From positions 126,485 through 183,364 of the forward strand of contig NZ_GG770560.1 of the NCBI RefSeq assembly GCF_000164135.1: a stretch of DNA of 56,880 nucleotides. The letters run 5' to 3'. The stretch is from Mycobacterium parascrofulaceum ATCC BAA-614 (GTDB taxonomy: Bacteria; Actinomycetota; Actinomycetes; Mycobacteriales; Mycobacteriaceae). Below, piece by piece: positions 29,419 to 42,156 of the stretch; the first letter of the stretch is position 1, and the number at the start of each line of letters is the position of its first letter. The position numbers were made by a program, and so were the translations under genes. The notes beneath the pieces were generated by a model that did no database searches, was not told the origin of the DNA, and saw nothing but the letters and a program-made list of their open reading frames with translations.

Positions 29419-29670
29419 ATGTCAGGTACTGCACGCCTTGCGCGCCGCACCAACCGCGCGACCACACGAATACTGGCCTTCCTCGCGATCGTCACGGGCT
29501 TGGGGCTGGTGGGGGCGGCGCCGGCCGGCGCCGACACCAGCCCGTTCAATACGCTCAGCTGCAGCTGTCCGGAGACGGCCCCGGCGGGCAGCCCCGCCCG
29601 CAGCGACGAGATCAAGCGAGGGATCCGGCAAGGCGAACTGGGCTGGCCCCAGGGTCCGCCACACAACTGA
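29419..29670 (+). CDS. Small exported protein of unknown function
   Basis: An 83-residue protein. A basic N-terminus (ARLARRTNRATTR) and hydrophobic core (18-34) form a signal peptide, with probable cleavage after AGA at 38. The mature part is only about 45 residues, with a Cys-Ser-Cys (48-50) and a Pro/Gly-rich end. No family was recognised. ATG 29419 lies 10 bases after the -10 TAGGCT, so the mRNA would be nearly leaderless, common in mycobacteria. Its promoter carries the same repeats as the DUF347-regulator operon. It could be a regulon output, a kinase ligand or a lipid/metal-binding peptide; none is shown. Confidence 0.72.
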   Translation: MSGTARLARRTNRATTRILAFLAIVTGLGLVGAAPAGADTSPFNTLSCSCPETAPAGSPARSDEIKRGIRQGELGWPQGPPHN

Positions 29671-29681
29671 CCGCCCAGCCG

Positions 29682-32534
29682 CTAGGCCGAGGCGTCCTCG
29701 CTGACGACGTGGTCGGCGCCGTCGCCGTTGCGCCCCCCGTTGAATCCCTTGGCGTCCGAGGGCAGCTCGAAGGCGGCCACCGCCGAGCCGACGGCGGCCG
29801 TCGCCGCGTTCCGCTGGGCCTCCATCCGCGCCAGCGCGGCCTCGGTGAACACCGACAGCCCCAGGTCGGGGTTGTATCCGTGGATCTCCTTGACGTCGAG
29901 CTGGGCCAGGAAGTAGACGATCTCCTTGGAGACCACCTGACCGGGAACCAGCACCGGGAACCCCGGCGGGTAGGGCACCACGAACGTGGTGGACACCAGC
30001 GTCTTGCCCTCGGCCAACCGGCGCCCCGCCATGCCGATCAGGACGTGCTCGCGGTCGGACTCCTCGTATCCGGCGTAGAAGGCCGACCGCATGTCGCCGA
30101 AGATGCACGCGTCGACGGGCCGGAAGGCGACGTCGAACTCGCTGAAGTCGGGCAGGTGCGGCAGGTCCTGCGTGATCTCCTCGACGTGGCGCGCGTGCAG
30201 CGCCCGGTCGGCGACGCTGGCCGCGTCATCGGAGCGGTCGAAATCGATTGCCACCCTGCGCAACACGTCGAGCAGGTAATGCACGCTCGACCATGTGACG
30301 CCGATGGTGAAGATCAGCAGCACGCTGTTGATCGAGGTCTTGTTGATCTGGATGCCGAAGCGCTCCATCAGAATTTTCTCGCGGAAGTCGTACCCGTTCA
30401 TCCCCGTCTTGCCGACGAACAGGGTCACCCGCGTCGCGTCCAGCACGAACTGGTCGGAACGCCACGCCTCGTTCCACTCGGCCAGCGCGCCCTGGCGGAC
30501 CTCGCGGTAGGAACTCACCGACGACGCGCGGAACTCTTCGGGCACCAGGTCGGACTCGTCGAGGATGCGGAACCACTTGCTGATCAACCGGTCTCGCCGA
30601 ACGCGGTGCCGGAAGACCAGCGCCATGTCGTAGGTCTGCCGGACCAACTGGAAGCCCTCGATGTCCACCTGCCGCCGCGCCAGGTCCAGCGACGCCAGCA
30701 GTTGCTGGTTCGGTGAGGTCGAGGTGTGGGTCAAAAACGCCTCACCGAACGCGTCGCGGGTCAGCGCGTTGAAGTCCTGGTCGCGGACGTGGATCATCGA
30801 CGCCTGGCGCAGCGCCGACAGCGACTTGTGCGTGGAATGCGTGGCGTAGACGCGGACGCGGGCGCGGGCCGGGTCGGGCAACAGCGGGCGGTCGACCCAC
30901 TCCGACCGGTCGACCCGCTCCATCTCGGCGGCCCAATTCCGGTATTCCGCGGCGTATTCCGGCGACGCCAGCATCTGCTCGACGCGCTCGGCCGCCACCA
31001 TCGCCGTCCGCTGCCGCGCCCAGGGCACGGCCGTGGCGAAGGCGTACCACGCCTCGTCCCACAGGAAGCAGATGTCCGGCTTGATGGCCAGCACCTCCAG
31101 CATGACCTGCAGCGGGTTGTACACCACGCCGTCGAAGGTGCAGTTGGTCAAAAGCAGCATGCGCACCCGGTTCAGCTGTCCGGCGGCCTCCAGGTCCAGC
31201 AGCGTCTGCTTGATCGTGCGCAGCGACACCGCCCCGTAGATGGCGAACTGCGGCAACGGGTATGCGTCCAGGTACAGCGGGTAGGCGCCGGCCAGCACCA
31301 GCCCGTAGTGGTGCGACTTGTGGCAGTTGCGGTCGATCAGCACGATGTCGCCCGGGCGGGTCAGCGATTGCACGACGATCTTGTTGGCCGTCGAGGTGCC
31401 GTTGGTGACGAAATACGTGTGGTCGGAGTTCCACGTGTGCGCGGCCTTGTCCATCGCCTTCTTGATGTTGCCGTGCGGGTCGAGCAGCGAGTCCAGGCCA
31501 CCGGAGGTGGTCGAGGTCTCGGCCATGAAGATGTTGCGGCCGTAGAACTCGCCCATGTCCTGCAACGACTTCGAGTTGAAGATGCTGGCGCCGCGCGCGA
31601 CGGGCAGCGCGTGGAACTGGCCGACCGGCGCGGCCGCGTAGGCGCGCAGCGCGTCGAAAAAGGGTGTGGCGTAACGGTTGCGGAGTCCGGCGAGCACGGT
31701 GCTGTGTAGGTCGGTGACGTCGTTGAGCCGGTAGAACGTGCGGTCGTAGACGTCGGGCTCGGTGTCGTCGCCCGCCGCGATCGACTCGTCGGTCAGCAGA
31801 TAGAGGTCGATGTGGGGCCGCAGCTCCCGGATCCACTCGCCGCATTCCACCCAGTCGTTGGCGCGGTCGGGGATATCCACGTCCTCGTTGGCCCCCAACA
31901 GGGAGTTCATCAGCGGCAACCGGTCGCGCGACCGCAGCGGCAGGTCGTCGCGGACGATCGCGGCCTGGATCTCTCCGTTCAGCGCGACGGCGGTGATGGC
32001 GTCCTCGACGCTGGGCACCACCAGGACCTCGAACTGCACGTCGTCGGACGGGTTGCGCAGGGCGCGCAGGCATTCGGCGAGGCAGTCGGGGGCCGTCGCG
32101 GGCGCGTCGTCGGCGAGCAGCACGGTGTAGAACTGCTGCTGCTTGGCCTGGGCCACCAGCTCCTGGTCGCCCAGCGGCGCGGAGGTGTCGAAAAGGCCTG
32201 CGCGGTCGCCGTATTCGCTCAACAGCCGCACCGCCATGGAGACCTCTTCGGTGAGCCGCACCGTGGACAGGCTCTCCAGATGCGCGCGGAAGGTCGCCAG
32301 GTTCTTTGCGCCCGGGTACAGCCAGTACCGCTCGTAGGCGGCGATGCGGTCCATCAGGCGTTTCACCCGGGCCACGTCGTGGGTCTTGTCGTGGCCGGCC
32401 AGGTCGACCTCGGCGAGGTGGCGGCACGCGTCGTCGAGCAGGTTCCAGGTGTCGACGCGGGCGTAGGACGGGTTGGCCACCGCCGCGAGCGCGGAGACCC
32501 GAAGTCGTCGCGGCTGGGTGGTGTATCGAATCAT
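29682..32534 (-). CDS. Orn/Lys/Arg-type amino acid decarboxylase (Rv2531c-like)
   Basis: A 950-residue PLP enzyme of the bacterial basic amino acid decarboxylase family (fold type I). The N-terminal part (to about 300) is a CheY-like wing domain, then the PLP core. The Schiff-base lysine is Lys570 in HSTHKSLSALRQ. The conserved GGLDSLLDPHG and NGTSTANK segments lie before it. It probably decarboxylates ornithine, lysine or arginine to a polyamine; the exact substrate is not visible. Length and sequence match Mtb Rv2531c (947 aa). GGTGAGG precedes the ATG at 32534. It converges on the small exported protein, with 11 bp between stops. Confidence 0.93.
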   Translation of the reverse strand: MIRYTTQPRRLRVSALAAVANPSYARVDTWNLLDDACRHLAEVDLAGHDKTHDVARVKRLMDRIAAYERYWLYPGAKNLATFRAHLESLSTVRLTEEVSMAVRLLSEYGDRAGLFDTSAPLGDQELVAQAKQQQFYTVLLADDAPATAPDCLAECLRALRNPSDDVQFEVLVVPSVEDAITAVALNGEIQAAIVRDDLPLRSRDRLPLMNSLLGANEDVDIPDRANDWVECGEWIRELRPHIDLYLLTDESIAAGDDTEPDVYDRTFYRLNDVTDLHSTVLAGLRNRYATPFFDALRAYAAAPVGQFHALPVARGASIFNSKSLQDMGEFYGRNIFMAETSTTSGGLDSLLDPHGNIKKAMDKAAHTWNSDHTYFVTNGTSTANKIVVQSLTRPGDIVLIDRNCHKSHHYGLVLAGAYPLYLDAYPLPQFAIYGAVSLRTIKQTLLDLEAAGQLNRVRMLLLTNCTFDGVVYNPLQVMLEVLAIKPDICFLWDEAWYAFATAVPWARQRTAMVAAERVEQMLASPEYAAEYRNWAAEMERVDRSEWVDRPLLPDPARARVRVYATHSTHKSLSALRQASMIHVRDQDFNALTRDAFGEAFLTHTSTSPNQQLLASLDLARRQVDIEGFQLVRQTYDMALVFRHRVRRDRLISKWFRILDESDLVPEEFRASSVSSYREVRQGALAEWNEAWRSDQFVLDATRVTLFVGKTGMNGYDFREKILMERFGIQINKTSINSVLLIFTIGVTWSSVHYLLDVLRRVAIDFDRSDDAASVADRALHARHVEEITQDLPHLPDFSEFDVAFRPVDACIFGDMRSAFYAGYEESDREHVLIGMAGRRLAEGKTLVSTTFVVPYPPGFPVLVPGQVVSKEIVYFLAQLDVKEIHGYNPDLGLSVFTEAALARMEAQRNAATAAVGSAVAAFELPSDAKGFNGGRNGDGADHVVSEDASA

Positions 32535-32612
32535 GACCTCACCTGTTCTTCTGAGCGACTTGTATTCTCACCCCGCCGCGGTGCCGACGTGATCGTTTCG
32601 CATCAGCTCCCC

Positions 32613-33023
32613 TCAGCTGTTCAGTTCGTCGTCATCCTCGTCGGCGTCCACGTCGGCATCCACGAGGCGCCGGCCGGGGCGGGTGCCGTCCACCCAGCGC
32701 AGCACCGGAAGGTCCCAGCGACGCGCCGGCAGCTCGGTGACGTCGGACAGCGATCGCACCACGGCCTGGGTCAGGCCCATGAGCGCGGCCATCACCGGCA
32801 GCAGCGGCTGCAGCGGTCTGGCCGCGGTGCGGACCGTGCTGATGCGGCGGGCCACGATCAGCCGCTCGACGCAGTGATACAGCCAGGCGCCCACCGCCAG
32901 CGCGTAGATCGACAGCGCCGACGCGACGATCGTCCACCCGAACGCGGCGCACACGACGGCACCCAACACCACCGTCGCGGCCAGCAACCCTGCGACGACG
33001 GCGCGCAGTTCCAGCCGGGTCAC
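32613..33023 (-). CDS. Small membrane protein after nusB (Rv2532c-like)
   Basis: A 136-residue protein with two close N-terminal membrane helices (about 7-45) and a cytosolic C-terminal part ending in an acidic tail ([15 protein letters not shown]). The start is GTG 33023-33021, overlapping the nusB stop by four bases; the longer ORF is antisense or out-of-frame to nusB. It is the ortholog of Mtb Rv2532c. Function is unknown; the constant link to efp and nusB suggests a housekeeping role. Confidence 0.85.
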   Translation of the reverse strand: MTRLELRAVVAGLLAATVVLGAVVCAAFGWTIVASALSIYALAVGAWLYHCVERLIVARRISTVRTAARPLQPLLPVMAALMGLTQAVVRSLSDVTELPARRWDLPVLRWVDGTRPGRRLVDADVDADEDDDELNS

Positions 33024-33526
33024 GCCTGGTGTTCCTCGTTTTCCGGCGCGGCGGCCGCGTGGCCGCGGACCGCCGCGGCGGCCGCCCGAATCTGCGGCGT
33101 CACCAGCATGACCTGGCCCAGCACGCCGTTGACGAAGGCCGGCGACTCGTCGGTGGACAGCTCCTTGGCCAGCTGCACGGCCTCGTCGACGGCGACCGGC
33201 TCCGGGACGTCGTCGGCGTAGAGCAGCTCCCACACCGCGACCCGCAGGATCGCGCGGTCCACCGCGGGCAGCCGGTCCAGCGTCCAGCCCTGCAGGTGCG
33301 AGCTGATCAGGTCGTCGATGTGGGCGGCGTGCTCGCCGACCCCGCGGGCCGCCGCGACGGTGTAGGGCTGCAGCGGCGCCACGTCGGGGTTCGCCGCGGC
33401 CAGGGTGGCGCGCACGTCGACGACCTCGGCCGGGCCCAGCCCGCGGGCCTCGGCCTCGAACAACAGGTCAACGGCACGCTTGCGGGCCTGGTGGCGGCCT
33501 TTAACCGGTCGCGCGGGCCTGCTCAC
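33020..33526 (-). CDS. nusB: Transcription antitermination factor NusB
   Basis: A 168-residue all-helical NusB, which joins NusE (S10) on boxA of rRNA transcripts. Motifs: [17 protein letters not shown] near 10, [20 protein letters not shown] near 83 and [10 protein letters not shown] near 135. It is somewhat longer at the C-terminus than Mtb Rv2533c. It starts at GTG 33526, overlapping the efp stop by four bases, and its own stop overlaps the next gene the same way. Confidence 0.96.
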   Translation of the reverse strand: MSRPARPVKGRHQARKRAVDLLFEAEARGLGPAEVVDVRATLAAANPDVAPLQPYTVAAARGVGEHAAHIDDLISSHLQGWTLDRLPAVDRAILRVAVWELLYADDVPEPVAVDEAVQLAKELSTDESPAFVNGVLGQVMLVTPQIRAAAAAVRGHAAAAPENEEHQA

Positions 33527-34086
33527 GCGTTGACGCGCCCCAAATAGCTGCCGTCGCGCGTGTCCACCTTCAGCTTGTCGCCGGTGTTGATGAACAGCGG
33601 CACCTGGATCTCGGCCCCGGTTTCGACGGTGGCGGGCTTGGTGCCGGCGCTGGACCGGTCACCCTGCAGGCCCGGCTCGGTGTGGGTGACCTCCATCTCG
33701 ACCGACACCGGCAGCTCGATGTACAGCGGCGCCCCGTTGTGGAACGCCACCTGCACCGGCAGGCCCTCGAGGAGGAACCGAGCGGCGTCGCCGACCAGCG
33801 ACTCCGGCAGGGGGTGCTGCTCGTAGTCCTGGCTGTCCATGAACACGAAGTCCGAGCCGTCGCGGTACAGGTAGGTGGTGTCGCGCCGGTCGACGGTGGC
33901 CGTCTCCACCTTCACCCCGGCGTTGTAGGTCTTGTCGACCACCTTGCCGGACAGCACGTTCTTCAGCTTGGTGCGCACGAAGGCCGGGCCCTTGCCGGGT
34001 TTGACGTGCTGGAACTCGACGATCTGCCAGAGCTGGCCGTCGATCACCAGCACCAGTCCGTTCTTGAAATCGGCGGTGCTTGCCAC
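33523..34086 (-). CDS. efp: Translation elongation factor P
   Basis: A 187-residue EF-P that rescues ribosomes stalled on polyproline. The N-terminal KOW domain carries the tip loop KPGKGPAF, with Lys32 at the modification site. Two OB domains follow, ending in [13 protein letters not shown]. The start is GTG 34086, with an AGGAG about 12 bases upstream. No EF-P-modifying enzyme (EpmA, YmfI or EarP) is seen in the window. The leader contains a stable hairpin listed separately. Confidence 0.97.
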   Translation of the reverse strand: MASTADFKNGLVLVIDGQLWQIVEFQHVKPGKGPAFVRTKLKNVLSGKVVDKTYNAGVKVETATVDRRDTTYLYRDGSDFVFMDSQDYEQHPLPESLVGDAARFLLEGLPVQVAFHNGAPLYIELPVSVEMEVTHTEPGLQGDRSSAGTKPATVETGAEIQVPLFINTGDKLKVDTRDGSYLGRVNA

Positions 34087-34111
34087 GGTTCGGTGTATCT
34101 CCTAGAGGATG

Positions 34112-34131
34112 GACGGTCGTTCGCGACCGTC
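34112..34131 (-). promoter_or_regulatory. Stable hairpin in the efp leader
   Basis: GACGGTCG and CGACCGTC are perfect 8-bp arms around a 4-base loop (TTCG on the plus strand, CGAA on the mRNA). It ends about 10 bases before the efp ribosome-binding site. A possible -10, TAGACT on the reverse strand (34147-34152), would place the hairpin close to the mRNA 5' end, where it may protect the transcript. Confidence 0.5.
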
Positions 34132-34214
34132 TGCAATTTGTCCGTCAGTCTAGAGCGCGCCGCGGCCCGGTCTCGCGGGTCGCGCCCGCGCCGGTGAGGC
34201 GGAAAGCTCCCGCC

Positions 34215-34436
34215 TTACCGGCCGGGCTCGGTCGGCTCGCTTGGCGAAGGGGGCACCCGCTTGATCATCGTCAAGAAGGGCACGCTCAGCTTCTTCCCGC
34301 CGAAAAACGGCACCGGGACGGTGAAATAGACGATGTCGACCTCCAGCCGCAGCTCCCGCAAGGGCTGGGCGTTCAGCTCCCATCGGAAATCCCGCAGGCG
34401 CGCCAGCCCACGTTCGATCGGCTCCACCCCATTCAC
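34215..34436 (-). CDS. Small hypothetical protein between pepQ and efp
   Basis: A possible 73-residue protein starting at GTG 34436, 51 bp after pepQ and in the same direction. It has balanced composition (RWELNAQPLRELRLEVDIVYF, then FFGGKKLSVPFL) rather than the Arg/Pro-rich look of shadow frames. No domain was recognised. No strong ribosome-binding site is seen. It may be a real gene of the pepQ-efp operon missed in some annotations. Confidence 0.5.
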   Translation of the reverse strand: MNGVEPIERGLARLRDFRWELNAQPLRELRLEVDIVYFTVPVPFFGGKKLSVPFLTMIKRVPPSPSEPTEPGR

Positions 34437-34487
34437 GCCACCCGACTTTACCCCGGACGGCCGGGCCGCCGAACCGCGCGGTTGGCC

Positions 34488-35606
34488 CTAGTCGAGGATC
34501 GCCAGCTCCTTGGGGAACCGGGTGAGCAACTCCGGCGCCTGCCCGCGGGTCGCCGCCGCCTCGCCGGGCACGACCAGGGTGTCCTCGATGCGCACGCCGC
34601 CACGGCCCGGCAGGTAGACGCCCGGCTCGACGGTCACCACCGAACCGGCCAGCAACGTGCCGGTCGACGTGGCCCCGATTCCCGGCGCCTCGTGGATCTG
34701 CAGCCCCACGCCGTGCCCCAGCCCGTGGCCGAACTGCTCGCCGTAGCCCGCGTCGACGATGAGTCCTCGGGCGGCGCCGTCGACGTCGCGCAGGCTCGCC
34801 CCGGGCCGCAGCGCCTCCCGCCCGGCCCGCTGGGCGTCGGCGACCAGCTGGTAGATCTCCAGCTGCCAGTCGGCGGCCCTGCCGAGCACGAAGGTGCGGG
34901 TCATGTCGGAGTGGTAGCCGGCCACCAGCGCGCCGAAGTCGATCTTGACGAAGTCGCCGGTGGCCAGCGCGGCGTCGGTGGGGCGGTGATGCGGGATCGC
35001 CGAATTCGGGCCGGCGGCCACGATGGTCTCGAACGAGATCGCGTCCGCGCCGTGGTCGAGCATCAGCGCCTCCAGCTCGCGGCTCACCTCGCGTTCGGTT
35101 CGCCCGGGCCGCAGACCGCCCCGCTCCACCAGGTCGGCGAGCGCGGCGTCGGCCGCCTCGCAGGCCAGCCGCAGCAGGGCCACCTCGCCGTCGTCTTTGA
35201 CCTCCCGCAGCGCCTCGACGGTCCCGGCGGCCCGCACCAGCTCGGTGGCCGCCTTGCGCTCGCCGAGTTCGCCGGTCAGGACGTCGAAGGCGTCGACGGT
35301 GACCACGTTGCTCTCGAAGCCCAGCCGCCCCACACCGTCGTCGGCGGCCCGGCCCACCAGGTAGCGGCCCAGGGCGCGCTCGATGGCGATCTCGAGCCCC
35401 GGCGCCTGCTCCGCGGCCTGGGTGCGATACCGACCGTCGGTGGCCAGCACCGCGCCGCGATCGTCGGCGAACACCAGCAACGCGCCGTTCGATCCGGTGA
35501 AACCGGACAGGTAGCGAACGTTGTTCAGGTCGCTGACCAGCATCGCATCCAGCCCACCGGCCCGGATTTGCGCTTTCAGGTTGTCCCGGCGCTGAGAATG
35601 TGTCAC
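34488..35606 (-). CDS. pepQ: Xaa-Pro dipeptidase/aminopeptidase
   Basis: A 372-residue cytosolic M24 metallopeptidase that cleaves X-Pro bonds. The creatinase-like N-domain spans about 1-130. The pita-bread domain carries the dinuclear metal ligands in KIDFGALVAGYHSDMTRTF, GHGLGHGVGLQIHEAP and VVTVEPGVYLPGRGGVRIED. Length and start match Mtb Rv2535c. It precedes efp in the same orientation, an interesting pairing because EF-P also concerns proline stretches. Confidence 0.96.
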   Translation of the reverse strand: MTHSQRRDNLKAQIRAGGLDAMLVSDLNNVRYLSGFTGSNGALLVFADDRGAVLATDGRYRTQAAEQAPGLEIAIERALGRYLVGRAADDGVGRLGFESNVVTVDAFDVLTGELGERKAATELVRAAGTVEALREVKDDGEVALLRLACEAADAALADLVERGGLRPGRTEREVSRELEALMLDHGADAISFETIVAAGPNSAIPHHRPTDAALATGDFVKIDFGALVAGYHSDMTRTFVLGRAADWQLEIYQLVADAQRAGREALRPGASLRDVDGAARGLIVDAGYGEQFGHGLGHGVGLQIHEAPGIGATSTGTLLAGSVVTVEPGVYLPGRGGVRIEDTLVVPGEAAATRGQAPELLTRFPKELAILD

Positions 35607-35639
35607 GACCCTTGACGGTACTCGCTACGCTGATTGCCC

Positions 35640-36343
35640 ATGAGGAGCTGGATGTTGCGCGGATTGGTGTACGCCGCGGCGATGGTCGTGGTCCGCTTGT
35701 TCCAGGGGGCGTTGATCAACGCGTGGCAGACGCAGGCCGGGCTTTTTAGTGTGGTGCTGTTGCTTCTGTTCATCATCGGGGTGGCGGTCTGGGGGGTACT
35801 GGACGGCCGGGCCGACGCCATCGCGAACCCGGACCCGGACCGGCGGCGCGACCTGGCGATGACGTGGCTGCTGGCCGGCCTGGTGGCCGGCGTCCTGTCG
35901 GGGGCCGTGTCCTGGCTCATCGCGCTGGTGTACAAGGGTCTCTACACCGGGGGCCTGATCAACGAGTTGACCACGTTCGCCGCGTTCACCGCGCTGTGCG
36001 TGTTCCTGCCCGGGATCATCGGCGTGACCGTCGGCCGGTGGCGGGTGGACCGCAATCCCCCGCCCCGCCGGCCGGGGACGGACGAGGAGCGGGCCGACAC
36101 CGACGTGTTCTCCGCGGTGCGCGGCGACGACGCGCCGACCGGCGAAATTCCCGCGGCCGGGGCGCAGCACGAGGAGCGGACCGCGGCGGTCGCCACGGCC
36201 GAGCGGGAGGCGCCCACCGAAGCCGTGGGCACCGCGGAGCAGGAAGCCCCGACCGAAACGATCGCCAAGACCGAGGACGACCCCAAGACCGAGGTGATCC
36301 GCCCCGTCGGCGACGAGCACACCAAGCCGGACGCCGGCAAGGA

Positions 36344-36347
<4 letters not shown>
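35640..36347 (+). CDS. Membrane protein with acidic C-terminal tail (Rv2536-like)
   Basis: A 235-residue protein with four predicted membrane helices in the first 140 residues and a long Glu/Thr/Ala-rich cytosolic tail (about 150-235). ATG 35640 is chosen; an in-frame TTG lies two codons before. The tail contains degenerate repeats of the type [19 protein letters not shown]. It is the ortholog of Mtb Rv2536, function unknown. Its stop overlaps the stop of convergent aroQ (TTAG shared at 36344-36347), and it is divergent from pepQ. Confidence 0.85.
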
Positions 36348-39634
<3,287 letters not shown>

Positions 39635-39666
39635 CCGAACATCTTCCCACGGGGTCCGGCGCGGGC

Positions 39667-40086
39667 TTAAATCCCGACGGCCAGCCCGACCGCGGCGGCG
39701 GTGGCCAGGCACATCGATGGGCCGTGCGGCACCGTTCGCGCGCGGCACACCACCGCGAAGAGCGCCGTCAGCAGCGGCGCGGCCAGCGCCGCCAGGAACC
39801 ACACCCCCGCGCCGAAACTGCCGGCCAGCGCGCCCAGGCCGACCGCCAGCTTGACGTCTCCGGCCCCCATCCCCACCGGCGCGACGACGTGCACCAGCAG
39901 GTAGATCGCGGCCAGCGCCGCCGCCCCGGCCAGGGCGTCCCCGCCGCGCCCGGCCCCGGTGGCCGCCACCAGGATCACCCCGGCCCCGGGCAGCGTCAGC
40001 GGATTGGGCAGCCGGCGTTCGCGCACGTCGTAGCCGCTCAGCGCCGCCAGCCAGACCAGGACCACGACCGTCGCCGTCACCCGCAT
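39667..40086 (-). CDS. Short type IV prepilin peptidase-like (A24) membrane protease
   Basis: A 139-residue membrane protein with about four helices. It has the aspartyl pair of the A24 family: Asp20 in [11 protein letters not shown] and Asp77 in the GxGD-type motif GMGAGDVK. It lacks the N-terminal Cys-rich methyltransferase part of PilD, so it would only cleave leader peptides. Length matches Mtb Rv2551c. No pilin or secretion genes are nearby. ATG 40086 is chosen; aroE ends 11 bp upstream. Confidence 0.88.
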   Translation of the reverse strand: MRVTATVVVLVWLAALSGYDVRERRLPNPLTLPGAGVILVAATGAGRGGDALAGAAALAAIYLLVHVVAPVGMGAGDVKLAVGLGALAGSFGAGVWFLAALAAPLLTALFAVVCRARTVPHGPSMCLATAAAVGLAVGI

Positions 40087-40097
40087 GCCGGGGGACG

Positions 40098-40937
40098 CTA
40101 GCCCAGGGCGGCCGCCATCGCCTCTCGCGGCGCCGGGAGCCCTGTGAACAACTCCACCTGGGTGAACGCCTGGTGCAGCAGCATCTGCAGGCCGCTGATC
40201 ACGCGGCCGCCCGCGGCGGCGACGGCGGCCGCCAGCGGCGTGGGCCACGGGTCGTAGACGGCGTCGAGCAGCACCGGGATGGCCGCCAGGGTGTCCGCGT
40301 ACCGCGCCGCGACGTCGGCGGGGATCGTGCTGACCAGCACCTCCGCCTCGGCCACCGCGCCGGCCAACTCGTCGCCGTCCAGGTGCACGAACCGCGTCGA
40401 CACCCCGGCCCCCGCGCCGAGGTCCACCAGCCGGGCCGCCTTGTCCGGGTTGCGGGCGACGACGGCGATGGCGGTGACACCCAGCTCAGCCAGCCCGAGG
40501 ACGGCCGCCGGGGCGGTGCCGCCCGAGCCGCACACCAGTGCCGGGCCGGCCGCCACCCCTGTCGACGCCAGCGCCCCGCTCACCCCGTCGATGTCGGTGT
40601 TGTCGGCCCGCCAGCCCGCCGGCGTGCGGACCAGGGTGTTGGCCGAGCCCACCCGCCCGGCGCGTTCGGTGCGCTCGTCGGCGAAGCGCAGCGCGGCGAA
40701 CTTGCCCGGCATGGTCACCGACACCCCGACCCATTCGGGGCCGAACCCGCCGACCACGGCGGGCAGCCGCTCGGCGTCGCACTCGATGCGCTCGTAGGTC
40801 CAGTCGTGCAGGCCCAGCGCGCGGTAGGCGGCCAGGTGCAGCTGCGGGGACTTCGAGTGGGCGATCGGCTTGCCGAGCACCGCCGCTCTCCGCGCGGCGC
40901 CGGGGCGGGGCGCCCTACCGCGCGGAGTCGAGGACAC
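40098..40937 (-). CDS. aroE: Shikimate dehydrogenase
   Basis: A 279-residue NADPH enzyme that reduces 3-dehydroshikimate. The shikimate-binding [15 protein letters not shown], catalytic Lys in [11 protein letters not shown] and [12 protein letters not shown] are present; the Rossmann motif is [11 protein letters not shown]. The start is uncertain by about 15 codons: GTG 40937 overlaps mltG by 23 bp, and the conserved part begins at [11 protein letters not shown]. It corresponds to Mtb Rv2552c. Confidence 0.95.
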   Translation of the reverse strand: MSSTPRGRAPRPGAARRAAVLGKPIAHSKSPQLHLAAYRALGLHDWTYERIECDAERLPAVVGGFGPEWVGVSVTMPGKFAALRFADERTERAGRVGSANTLVRTPAGWRADNTDIDGVSGALASTGVAAGPALVCGSGGTAPAAVLGLAELGVTAIAVVARNPDKAARLVDLGAGAGVSTRFVHLDGDELAGAVAEAEVLVSTIPADVAARYADTLAAIPVLLDAVYDPWPTPLAAAVAAAGGRVISGLQMLLHQAFTQVELFTGLPAPREAMAAALG

Positions 40938-42156
40938 CGTTGCGTTTGGCCAGCTCGATGTTGGCCAGGTGCTGCTGATAATCCTTGGTGAACAGCGTCG
41001 TCCCCTGCGCGTCGATCGTGACGAAGTACAACCAGTCGCCGGGCTCGGGATGCTCGGCGGCGTGCAGGGCGTCGACGCCGGGCGAACAGATCGCCGTCGC
41101 GGGCAGCCCCTGCGACACGTAGGTGTTCCACGGCGTCTTCTGGGCGCGGTCGGCGTCGGTGGTGGCCACCTCGCGGCGGTCCAGCGGGTAGTTGACCGTC
41201 GAGTCGAATTCCAGCGTGTGGTGGGCGTGCAGGCGGTTGTAGATCACCTGCGCCACCTTCGCGAAGTCCTGCGACCTGGATTCCTGCTCCACCAGCGACG
41301 CCACCACCAGGATGTCGTAGGGCGACAGGCCCATGGTCTGAGCGGTGTCCACCAGCCCCGACTTCATGTACTCCACCGCGCCCGCGCTGATCAGGGTGGA
41401 CAGGATCGTCTCGGCGGAGGCGGCGGGGTCGACGTTGAAGGTGCCCGGCGCGATCAGCCCCTCGATCCGGCGATGGTCCCTGCCGAGCTCGGTGAACGGC
41501 TCGACGGCCCACGGCGGCACCGCCAGCGCGGCGGGCGTGCTGTTGGTCGCCGCCGCCCGCAGCTCCTCCACCGCGACGCAGTGCTGATTGCCGTCCAGGG
41601 TCACGCAGGTGGCGCGCGAGATCAGCGAGAAGATCCCGGGATTGACCTTGTTGGTCTTCATGTCGGTGGTGTCGTCGAGCTGACGGCCTTCCGGGATGAC
41701 CAGCCGGCCCACCCGGTTCTCCGGGTCGGCCAGCCGCGCGACGGCGTCGGCCGCCGGGATTTCGGTGCGCATCCGGTAGAAGCCGGGCTGGATCGAGGAG
41801 ATCTTGCTGTTGCCGTGCGCGGCGTTGACGAACGCCCGCACGGTCTTGACCACCTGCTCGTGCTGCAGCGTCTCCCCCACCATGGTGGTGGAGTCGCCGT
41901 CCTTGATCTGAATGACGATGTCGCGCTTGCCGTTCCCGGTGTAGTCGTCCCCGGCGCCGAACATCGTGTGCCACAGCTTGGCGCCGACGAAGACGCCCAC
42001 CAGCACGACGACGGCGACGACCGCGAGCACGACCTTGCCGGCGAACCGCCGGCGGCGAAGCACCCGCTCGGCCCGATTGCGGTTGACCCGGCTCCGTCTG
42101 CCCCGGGGGCCGACCGCTTCCGGTTCGGCCCGTTCCCGCCGTCCGCTGTCAACCAT
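40915..42156 (-). CDS. mltG: MltG (YceG-like) endolytic peptidoglycan transglycosylase
   Basis: A 413-residue membrane-anchored protein. An Arg-rich cytosolic N-terminus precedes one helix (about 38-60, [19 protein letters not shown]). The YceG domain has the catalytic Glu in [24 protein letters not shown] and the ending [17 protein letters not shown]. It is thought to cut nascent glycan strands and end their elongation. It corresponds to Mtb Rv2553c. The start overlaps the ruvX end by 8 bp. Confidence 0.94.
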   Translation of the reverse strand: MVDSGRRERAEPEAVGPRGRRSRVNRNRAERVLRRRRFAGKVVLAVVAVVVLVGVFVGAKLWHTMFGAGDDYTGNGKRDIVIQIKDGDSTTMVGETLQHEQVVKTVRAFVNAAHGNSKISSIQPGFYRMRTEIPAADAVARLADPENRVGRLVIPEGRQLDDTTDMKTNKVNPGIFSLISRATCVTLDGNQHCVAVEELRAAATNSTPAALAVPPWAVEPFTELGRDHRRIEGLIAPGTFNVDPAASAETILSTLISAGAVEYMKSGLVDTAQTMGLSPYDILVVASLVEQESRSQDFAKVAQVIYNRLHAHHTLEFDSTVNYPLDRREVATTDADRAQKTPWNTYVSQGLPATAICSPGVDALHAAEHPEPGDWLYFVTIDAQGTTLFTKDYQQHLANIELAKRNGVLDSAR

